Source: Triplophysa rosa (Eukaryota; Chordata; Actinopteri; Cypriniformes; Nemacheilidae). From it: DNA of 64,000 nt. Location of the stretch: contig NW_026634437.1 of the NCBI RefSeq assembly GCF_024868665.1, forward strand, positions 29,617-93,616, given 5' to 3'. The notes under the pieces were generated by a model. That model ran no database searches, was not told where the DNA came from, and saw only the letters and a list, made by a program, of their open reading frames with translations. Positions 57,601 through 64,000 of this stretch are shown piece after piece. The stretch's first letter is position 1; each line of letters opens with the position of its first letter. Both the position numbers and the translations under genes were made by a program.

Positions 57601-58174
57601 CTACATTAGATAAAGTACCTACTTTTTTACAATTAAATCAGTATGTTCTATATAGTATGTGTGGGTTCAAAAACATAAACACAACTTATAGAACATAGCA
57701 TAAGTAGGTGAATTGGATGCAAAACAGTATTGGTTTCTACTAGGCGTTTCTACAAGACACGGTGACCAATATTCCGGACAGAACTCAATTTTGATGCAGA
57801 ATGCATCACGAAATAAACTGCTACATTTTTAAAACATCTTGGTGTTATAAGCAGTTGTTTATACCACATATTTGGAGAGCGTTTGGTCGATGATTCGGGC
57901 TGAAGGGATGTCAAACAGCAGTTTAATGCTTCTGAACTCCTGTTTCACGGCCCTCCAGTGCTGCTGCAGTTCTGCTGTTGTCAGACACGAGGCGCTGAAA
58001 CCCGGATCAGCATCTTCATCTGTCACAGTACATGACATTACCACAATGAGACACGGACAACACAAATGTCATAAACAAATAACACACTGGATATTTACAT
58101 GTTTCCTGCTGTTGCTGTGAGGAATTCTCTGCATCTAATGTGCTGGTGTCAAGCGCTTCTGGTTGTTCCTCCAT
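48625..58174 (-). CDS. snx20: sorting nexin 20-like PX-domain protein
   Basis: Minus strand, three coding exons: 58099-58174, 57865-58019, 48625-49293 (299 aa; human SNX20 is about 316). Phases join exactly. After an acidic, Gln-rich N terminus comes TTAELQQHWRAVK and then the PX domain (about 50-175) with the phosphoinositide-binding RRYNDF motif at 98-103 and FPRK-like MPRKRVTGNF. The C-terminal half is a helical SNX20/21 TPR-like region ending SLKELVVQEFV. SNX20 binds PI3P on early endosomes and in mammals sorts the P-selectin ligand PSGL-1. SNX21 is the closest alternative; the TGNF-EE-ERR-AL-YL pattern and the C terminus favour SNX20. Intron 2 (8.57 kb) is mostly a retroelement. A further 5' UTR exon is likely, because CTTTCAG precedes the start exon. 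Confidence 0.88.
49731..49949. mobile_element. MITE with GCCCGGTTTCACAGACA ends, copy 2
   Basis: In snx20 intron 2: GCCCGGTTTCACAGACAAGG at the left and CCTTGTCTGTAAAACCGGGC at the right. It matches the copy at 43911-44148. Confidence 0.8.
50155..50475 (-). repeat. interspersed repeat with TTTATATAGCGCTTTTCACA motif
   Basis: The word ATTTTATTTATATAGCGCTT...CAAAGCAGCTTTACA is the reverse complement of 60715-60775, and CGGGAGAAACCAGTCCCAGT follows. It looks like the 3' end of a widespread fish retroposon (L2- or SINE-like) on the minus strand. Confidence 0.5.
50734..50901 (+). repeat. DIRS inverted terminal repeat, left
   Basis: Inverted copy of 57394-57563. Shared words include GATGCTGCGTTTCAAACGCT, AACAGTCTTTGTTCGACCGG and CACCAGCACCTGCAGG. 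The terminal bases beyond the repeat differ between the two ends, as in DIRS1. Confidence 0.85.
50955..51060. repeat. DIRS internal complementary region
   Basis: 50955-51005 is the reverse complement of the element's left extremity (TTACTTGGCTGTAACCCTG at 50690). 51011-51060 is the reverse complement of its right extremity (AGCTTTTGATAGGGAAC ending 57586). The two are abutted, exactly the end-to-end junction expected for the circular replication template of DIRS elements. Confidence 0.85.
51145..52264 (-). pseudogene. DIRS tyrosine recombinase, one frameshift
   Basis: Two overlapping frames (52264-51473 and 51645-51145) together cover a tyrosine recombinase. The catalytic pattern is present: Arg in SLKRIGDL (about 51694), His and Arg in AHSTRG (51319-51321 and 51310-51312) and Tyr in FVRFYSLD (51211-51213). 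A frameshift around 51500-51640 separates the first Arg from the rest. In an intact element it would insert the circular DNA copy into the genome. The gene is not functional here. Confidence 0.85.
52400..53136 (-). pseudogene. DIRS RNase H domain region
   Basis: The frame 53135-52167 contains the RNase H acidic residues in TTDASLTGWG, CLEIMAVFWALK, VRVDNTSVVSYI and MGADLLSR, followed by the DIRS-typical VDLFATQETAQCP segment. It is cut off from its reverse transcriptase by the nested hAT at 53145. The 3' part overlaps the recombinase start in another frame. Confidence 0.85.
53422..53970 (+). pseudogene. N-terminal part of a hAT transposase with BED zinc finger
   Basis: A 182-codon frame begins MASNVNAITRPEIEDPPK. 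It includes a BED finger (VCRICYTT ... MSAHLRRHHPS: Cys-x2-Cys and a His pair) and the N-terminal part of a ZBED1/hAT-Ac-like transposase (FTAADMRPYSVVEN, FKNMLHVIEPRY). The RNase-H-fold catalytic part and the C-terminal dimerisation region are missing, because other repeat DNA follows after codon 182. Confidence 0.8.
54116..54525. repeat. 55-bp tandem array, seven full units
   Basis: Units starting GTTCGTCTCTCGAGTCATCG recur exactly every 55 bp (54121, 54176, 54231, 54286, 54341, 54396, 54451, partial at 54506). They are nearly identical: one A for G (TACCAGAAAG) in the seventh full unit. The array stops at the single N at 54523, so its true length is unknown. Confidence 0.95.
54980..55726 (-). 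pseudogene. DIRS reverse transcriptase, one frameshift
   Basis: Frames 55726-54968 and 55341-54763 hold a reverse transcriptase in two pieces. Visible motifs are SRYFLVLKRDGGLRPILDLR, VKIDLKDAYFHI, LPFGLALSPR and the catalytic YIDDW (55255-55269). The switch of frame occurs around 55270-55340. The C-terminal connection to RNase H is broken by the nested hAT. Not functional. Confidence 0.88.
55752..57364 (-). pseudogene. DIRS Gag-like region, several frameshifts
   Basis: Three overlapping minus frames (57364-56945, 57123-56692, 56972-55752) carry the Gag-like protein of fish DIRS elements. Recognisable words are SALVGKAFQAVGQAGAALHT, RHLWLNLMGIKDRDRAFLLD and DAPISPSGLFGDAVNTVLT. The start is near the inverted terminal repeat. 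At least two frameshifts make it a pseudogene. Confidence 0.75.
57394..57563 (-). repeat. DIRS inverted terminal repeat, right
   Basis: Partner of 50734-50901. Beyond it the right extremity GAGTGTAGCTTTTGATAGGGAAC ends at 57586. Confidence 0.85.
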
Positions 58175-58255
58175 AACAATCTGAAAGTTTATCTGTGAGA
58201 GATTTAAACAAGTGTTTACAAACAACTTGAGACGTAAACAGACAGGATAATACTT

Positions 58256-58750
58256 AAAGTGACAGTTCACCCCAAAAAAAATAATTCTGTGATCATTTAC
58301 GCATCCCCTTGTCGTTTCGAACCTGTGAGACTTTCTTTCCGCAGAACACAAAAGAAGATATTTTGAAGAATGTTGTAAATTGGCCCCCATTCACTTGCAT
58401 TAGTTTTGTGTCCAAACAACAGAAGTGAATGTGCTGTTCGGTTACCAACTTTCTTCAAAATATCTTCTTTTGTGTTTTGCGGAAGAAAGTCATAAAGGTT
58501 TGAAATGGCAAGCAGGACAGGGTTTTTCCTGCATAGAGAAACTGGAGGCGGCCGCCTTCGTCAAATGTCATGCTGCCTCAGACACTCGCCAAAAGTGCTT
58601 TTAATTTCTCAAAGTCACTTTGGTTAAGCCACTTAAAGGTACGGTAGGCCTACGTGTGTGTACAAGATTATTGCCCCCGCCTCATTTTGAGCCAGGAAAA
58701 ACCCTGAAAGATGACAGAATTTTCATTATTTGGGTGAATAATCACTTTAA
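58256..58750. mobile_element. GTTCACC-type MITE, copy 3, split by a second MITE
   Basis: Starts AAAGTGACAGTTCACCCC and ends GGGTGAATAATCACTTTAA, with the GAACACAAAAGAAGATATTT core shared with copies 1 and 2. It is interrupted by the element at 58518-58706. It lies just upstream of the snx20 start exon. Confidence 0.75.
58518..58706. mobile_element. hAT-like MITE nested in copy 3
   Basis: CAGGGTTTTTCCTGCATAG at the left and (complement) CAGGGTTTTTCCTGGCTC at the right, 189 bp. Non-coding; flanking duplication not clear. Confidence 0.7.
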
Positions 58751-59390
58751 TCTGTAAAAGCAATTGATTCTTAAAAGAACGGCACTTTTTTAGCCTCACG
58801 TCTATTGATTAAGTTAGCGTAAAGAAACTTCCTGTTAACTTTCTAAGCTGCCACGGAGCTGAACTCTTTCTAAAAAATAAATAACATGTGACAAGGCCAC
58901 ACAGTCAGGGTTTAGGAAATAAAGTCTCAAGAAATTAATGTTGTTTTACAGTTATTTTTTATAGGTAAAGGAGAAAAGCCCATTTCCCCTTGAGCTATAA
59001 ATAACTCTTTACACAGAAGTGTCCTCATGTGGCCAGAAGACTGATGAAGGTAACAGGATATAAAGACCGACAATCTCATGTCATTCAGGGTCACATCAGT
59101 TTCAACACAATAGAATGTGTGAAAATGAAAAGAATGCTGCCCTACCCGTGTAAAGACAATAATCCCAGATAAAGGCGAAGATGATGATATGAGAGGTTTG
59201 TTGGATCTGTAGAAGTGGTCGATTTCATGACAGTCATAATTCTGTGTTTGATGTTGGTTGAATCTTAACTTTGTTAATGGGGAACTGAAACCAGAAAGAG
59301 GGAGTTATCGACGTTTATTCTCTCAAATTATTTGTCCAGTAGATGGTGCTGTCCCGTAATATTACACCACAATGACAGACTGCACCAACC
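58751..59390. other. snx20 upstream region
   Basis: Probably holds the snx20 promoter and a non-coding first exon on the minus strand. No convincing core-promoter motif or splice donor was identified by eye. Confidence 0.3.
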
Positions 59391-59404
59391 TGATTTATAA
59401 AATC

Positions 59405-59615
59405 GGCTCTCACTAAATCCTTGGTGTTTCGAGTCTGACGTCATCACGCAACCGTGTTTTTAGGCAATTTTAACAATTATGGGTAGTTTAGATGGTTAGA
59501 GTAAGGTTAGGGTTAGTGTAAAGGTTTCGTAAGACCTGAAACACCAAGGAATTAGTCAAAACCAACAAGCCACGCCCACGGATCTGACTCAAACACCAAC
59601 GATTTAGTGAGAGCC
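59405..59615. mobile_element. MITE with 10-bp direct flanks (Mutator-like)
   Basis: Ends GGCTCTCACTAAATCCTTGG and (complement) GGCTCTCACTAAATCGTTGG, 211 bp. The flanks are the perfect 10-bp repeat TTATAAAATC (59395-59404, 59616-59625). Long 9-10 bp duplications point to Mutator-like elements. Short TTAGGG-like words occur inside. Confidence 0.75.
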
Positions 59616-59625
59616 TTATAAAATC

Positions 59626-62009
59626 TACTTATTTTGGTGGTTAAACTGTTTGAACCCATCTTACTTTTATGGTCTGATCTATATTAAGGTTAACTCTGAT
59701 GAATGCATCCAATACATGCAAATACTTATGAAACTATGAAAAGTATTCATCAGAATGTAAAACAGCTGCCGACAGCAGTTTTATACATAATATGCAATAT
59801 TCACATGATCTTGAATGTCCACTAAGGTTTTTTATGCATAAGACATGTAGCTCACGAGCATATAGAAACCCTTCGAGGTTAAATGACAGTTTTTGATCTC
59901 CTGAGCTGATATAAATGTCAGCCTAATGAGATATATTTCAGTGCATTATTGAATTCTGATGCTTTGATGTATTAACATACTGACACATGTAAAATATAGT
60001 GAAAGTGTACTGCTCAAAAGTACTGACAAGCAATTAACTAAAATGTACTTTAATGTCAGTTTTACATACACTTAAAAGTGAATTAAATGTATATCTTGAA
60101 AACCTTAATGCATAGGCTGCTTCAAACTCAACTCTGTTTCAAAGGCACAAGTGTTCTTATAAAAACACTAAACAACTGAAAGAAACTAGTTAAAAAGCCC
60201 AACTAAAGCAAACACTGATCACAATAACGGTAGTTTGCAACATTATTTGCAGGTAGGAATGTGATATTGATGCATTGTAATTAATGTTGATTGATGGCAA
60301 CAATTGTGAGTAAGCCGTGCTTAATTATACTTGATCAGTAAGTATTTTTTAAATTAAAGACTTATAAAGCGGTACACTTTAACTATGATTTTAACACAAT
60401 AGCAATTTTGAATGTACATATAAAGATGGATTGAAGTCCTACTTAAGTAGGTTAAAAAATCACTCAAAAATGCATTTAGATAGTCGAAAACACTTCATTT
60501 AATATTATATGTACAGTTTAAAAAAGTATATTAAAGTGCACTGTTTTCCACAAGGGAACATTGTGAAGTTCAAGGGAAATAAATTAACATATTGATTGAT
60601 ATTAGCTGATAGAAGGCATGTCAGCTGTATACTGTTCGTCTTTGTGAATGCTGAGTTAAAATGATCATGACACTGTATTCTGAATCTGTCTAGCCATTTC
60701 CACTGCCTAATTGTATGTAAAGCTGCTTTGCAATAATTCATAATTTTGAAAAGCGCTATATAAATAAAACTGAATGGAACTTTATTCATCGGAAAATGTC
60801 TTTCTCCTAAGTTTAATGTGTAATGTGTTTCCTTCTCTTTGTTTTCCACCCTCCGATCTCAGAGCCCAGTTAAAGCAATAGTTCACTGGAAAATGACCCC
60901 ATAATTTACCCACAGTTGTGCCATACTGGATATATTTCACTTCCTTTCTTCAACCGAACACAATATTTTTATAAGGCCACGTTATCATCTATGTGGGGGT
61001 TAACATATTAAAGCCCTAAAAAGCACATAATAGATCATTAAAATAATTATCTAAATGACTCCAGTGAGTTAATAAATGTCTTCTGATGTTAAACGATACT
61101 TTGTGAAAAAAAATATATATTTTGAACTTATTTAGCAATTATTTCAAATATCTTTGGTTCTTGCATGTGTTATGACTAAACATATCATAAAATGCACGAA
61201 ACTAACTAAATTAAATAAATTGATTTATATTGTCATGTTATAAAGTTAAAGAAATCATTTGAGTACAAGTAGTGTTATATTTATAAACCTTAATAAAAAC
61301 ATTTCCAAATGAAATGCATCTGTATAAAATGTAACAATAAATATTGCTCGATATCAGCTTTACACAAGCACACCAGCCCTGGTTTTATAAAATTTCCTGA
61401 AACTTGGGTATTTAAACGTGTATTTAATTTAATTTATTAAATTAAAAAAACTCTTTTTTTAATTTTTTTTTTAAATCTTTTGATTTTAACTGATTTTGCA
61501 GACACAAGTTGAAACACGCAGGACAATATGCAAATAAGAGCTATCACCTGAAATAATACATGAGACTTTCTAAAGAAACACAATTCAGAAAGAACCCAAA
61601 GAAGGAAGTGGAAATATGAAAATTGCTTTTGTTTCAAAAGAAGTAAACAAATGAAGAGAGGTGCTGAAGGGCAGAAACAATATAATAACATACATACAGA
61701 GAAACAGCAGATTCAGGAGAGAAGCTCCACAAGTAAGAACAATTTACATTCTCATTAAAATTGAAATGATATGAGACGACACTGTTTTATGAGGATTGTG
61801 GATTCACATTTAAAATTTCTAATGAAGCTTTGTAAAGAATTGGTATAGAGTTACAGAAGAGATGTGAAAATGTTGAATTATAGCTTCAGTGACATTTACG
61901 AAACAGACACTTAACAAACTTTGATGTCAAATTCACAGATGTATTTTCAACAAAAGTTTAGAAATCTATGCTTACTCCTAACTGTGTTGATATCATATAG
62001 AGCAGGAGC
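59626..62009. other. intergenic, AT-rich
   Basis: No exon is supported. At 60715-60775 AAAGCTGCTTTGCAATAATT and AAAAGCGCTATATAAATAAA form the 3' end of the same retroposon family seen inverted at 50155. A GCAATAGTTCACTGGAAAAT stretch at 60874 resembles the GTTCACC MITE family. The remainder shows no structure. Confidence 0.5.
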
Positions 62010-62015
62010 AGTGGC

Positions 62016-63184
62016 TATGGAGCCAGAAATATGACAAAACAATCTGAATTTGAATTTTGTAAATCTGAATTTTAGATAAGTGTAATTGCACAAAATTGAA
62101 TATTTCCTGACATTCAATATAGTTCTGAATTTGAATTTTGTAAATCTGAATTTTAGATAAGTGTAATTGCACAAAATTGAATATTTCCTGACATTCAATA
62201 TAGTTCTGAATTTGATTTTTTATATTTTAATATGAATATTTAATATTAAATTTCTTAAATTGAATATAGAACAATTCAAAACGCAGAAATTCACATTCAA
62301 ATTCAGATTCAAATTCAAAACGCAGAAATTCAGATTCAAATTCAGATTCAAATTCAAAACACAGAAGTTCAGATTCAAATTCAGATTCAAATTCAAAACG
62401 CAGAAATTCATATTCAAATTCAGATTCAGATTCAGATTCAGATTCAGATTCAAATTCAGAAATGGTTCAGTGGGTAAGGTTAGCTTCCGGGTTCGACAGG
62501 GAAGAGTAGAAGATCTGGGAAAAGTCAAACGGAGCACTTTGGCCACAATCAGGGCTCTAGACTAACTTTTTGCACTGGTTGCACTGGTAAAACTAACTTT
62601 TTTTCTTAGTTAGGTGCACCCAAATTTTCGACCGCATCGCATTTAACACCGCAGTTTTACAAGTTCACTTTTTTTTAAAATCGCTGTCCATAAAGGCAAT
62701 ATTGACTTGTAAATGATTAACTAACAATCCTTTTTATTGCAATGTAAGAAGTTCCACTCTCCAAAACAGCATGTTTGGAGTTTGATTGGATAACAAGAAC
62801 AAATAACTGGCCACTGTGGCCAAAGCGCTCCATTTGACTTTTCCCAGATCTTCTACTCTTCCCTGTCGAACCCGGAAACTAACCTTACCCACTGAACCAT
62901 TTCTGAATTTGAATTTGAATCTGAATTTGAATCTGAATCTGAATTTCTGCGTTTTGAATTTGAATTTCTGCATTTTGAATTTGAATATGAATTTCTGCGT
63001 TTTGAATTGTTCTATATTCAATTTAAGAAATGTAATATTAAATATTCATATTAAAATATTAAAAATCAAATTCAGAACTATATTGAATGTCAGGAAATAT
63101 TCAATTTTGTGCAATTACACTTATCTAAAATTCAGATTAACAAAATTCAAATTCAGATTGTTTTGTCATATTTCTGGCTCCATA
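62016..63184. mobile_element. palindromic transposon 3, TATGGAG ends, 6-bp target duplication
   Basis: Both ends read TATGGAGCCAGAAATATGAC, flanked by the perfect 6-bp repeat AGTGGC (62010-62015, 63185-63190). Left arm 62016-62550 and right arm 62814-63184 are inverted. Each has a subterminal array of TTCAAA/TTCAGA words and an inner part with a tRNA-promoter-like GGTTCAGTGGGTA ... GGGTTCGACAGG. The left arm carries an extra tandem copy of an about 84-bp unit and a longer array. The loop (62551-62813) starts with the hAT fragment that is also found at 14574. Confidence 0.8.
62551..62728 (+). mobile_element. hAT end fragment in the loop of palindrome 3
   Basis: AGGGCTCTAGACTAACTTTT through AATGATTAACTAACAATC matches 14575-14756 with small indels. 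No right end is present, so it is a truncated copy. Confidence 0.75.
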
Positions 63185-63190
63185 AGTGGC

Positions 63191-63690
63191 GGAGCCAGAC
63201 AATTTTCATAGGGGTGGCCAGACTGAGACCATAGCTCACACAGAGGTAGCACAGAAACTGATATCATCTTTTTTTTCCCTATGTGGCAAGTCACTGTGGA
63301 TCTAGTAGTGTTTCTTAGTCACTCACTCATTTACTTAAACAGGCAGTGATTGCCATGTAGAATTACATCATGAAGATCCACATAAGCTTTTTAATGTATT
63401 ACTAAAGATTAAAAAAAAGATCTGAAACAGTGTGGCATTGCAGAAGGTGGTGTCTTTTTAATTGGTGATAAAGCTCACACCATAATAACAATTTACACGA
63501 CATAAGAATATACCAAATGCACTTGTAACCCACCATAAAAATGTGGTTTATTTTAATATACACATGTAGGAACATGGAAATTAGTTGCAATGGACAAAAG
63601 ATAATAAATATGACATTTCATGTTGTATAAATAAGTTAAAATGTATTTCATTTAACTGATCATTATGTGACGCTTCCCCTTTAAGAAAAA
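63191..63690. other. intergenic; start of an older repeat
   Basis: GGAGCCAGACAATTTTCATA...GGTGGCCAG after the palindrome continues the CAGTGGC found on its left side, so palindrome 3 sits in the beginning of an older CAGTGGCGGAGCCAGAC-type repeat. Nothing else is recognised. Confidence 0.5.
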
Positions 63691-63699
63691 ACACATGTG

Positions 63700-63878
63700 C
63701 ACAGTGCGTGTGCAGCAGTAGCGCGCAGCTCAGCACAGAAACGGAGGGAGACATTCGAAACCGAGTGATTATTGTTGAACTTGTTAAAAGTTGATTTAAA
63801 GCTTCTAATACGGATTAATGCTTACCTGTCTGCATTCTTACGTGAATGACCTTGTTTTGAGCGAATGACATCTATTTG
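63700..63878 (+). other. possible first exon of a plus-strand gene (nod2 predicted from synteny)
   Basis: A GC-richer stretch (AGCAGTAGCGCGCAGCTCAG at about 63714) is followed by a strong donor GTGAGT at 63879, after an ATG at 63865 in frame to the donor. It is head-to-head with snx20. In human, SNX20 is head-to-head with NOD2. No recognisable protein sequence is inside the window, so the identity is a prediction only. Confidence 0.3.
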
Positions 63879-64000
63879 GTGAGTTTTCTAACTTGATAAT
63901 TGTATATGTTGTTTATCGCTGAAGTCCGCCATCACATGGCGAGCTGTGTAAATATGCATTGTTTAACAGTTTATATAAATGGAATATATGTGTTTAGTGT

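Noticed and set aside
59505..59525. TTAGGG-like words as an interstitial telomere
   Set aside because: Only two imperfect units occur inside a MITE; too few for a telomeric array.
62220..63211. Open frames rich in Lys-Phe-Arg or Leu-Asn repeats
   Set aside because: They are translations of the TTCAAA/TTCAGA hexamer array on either strand and have no independent support.

Overview
The window looks like nuclear DNA of a teleost fish, most probably an otophysan/cyprinid-type species. It is AT-rich and vertebrate-like: small exons with GT/AG borders, CpG-richer promoters, and very many short inverted-repeat DNA transposons, LINE fragments and a DIRS-type retroelement. Runs of N at 3613-3615 and 54523 show that it is an assembly.

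Layout, left to right. 59-1068 (+): 3' exons of a Ulp1/SENP-like (C48) cysteine protease gene. 2989-17327 (+): a complete ten-exon LSM14A (RAP55) gene whose introns 3 and 7 carry several DNA transposons and a deleted LINE. 17328-24600: LSM14A 3' UTR, a field of GCAACC-type repeats (20198-21700) and a large palindromic transposon (22111-24270). 24607-35199 (+): a complete 18-exon glucose-6-phosphate isomerase gene (553 aa). 36133-39427 (+): a five-exon short-chain dehydrogenase best matching HSD17B2 (377 aa). 39917-43351 (-): five-exon MPHOSPH6 (167 aa), convergent with hsd17b2. 44589-48545: a second large palindromic transposon. 48625-58174 (-): SNX20-like sorting nexin (three coding exons), whose 8.6-kb second intron is mostly a decayed DIRS-type retrotransposon (50690-57586) with a hAT nested inside it. 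58175-64000: intergenic repeats, a third palindromic transposon (62016-63184), and at the right edge a possible first exon of a plus-strand gene; human gene order (SNX20 head-to-head with NOD2) suggests nod2, but this is only a prediction.

The host genes are ordinary single-copy metabolic or RNA-biology genes without operon-like logic. Their neighbourhood combines blocks that lie on human 19q13 (LSM14A-GPI) and 16q (HSD17B2-MPHOSPH6 and SNX20). The most notable signal is in the mobile DNA. Three otherwise dissimilar long palindromes share TATGGAG...CTCCATA ends (one end reads TATGTAG) and are flanked by 5-6 bp direct repeats. Each has a subterminal array of short AT-rich repeats, and one carries a duplicated, inward-facing open reading frame in both arms. 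They look like non-autonomous members of one DNA-transposon superfamily; IS3EU is my best guess from its known integrase type and about 6-bp target duplications. No tRNA, rRNA, CRISPR array or prokaryotic feature was seen.
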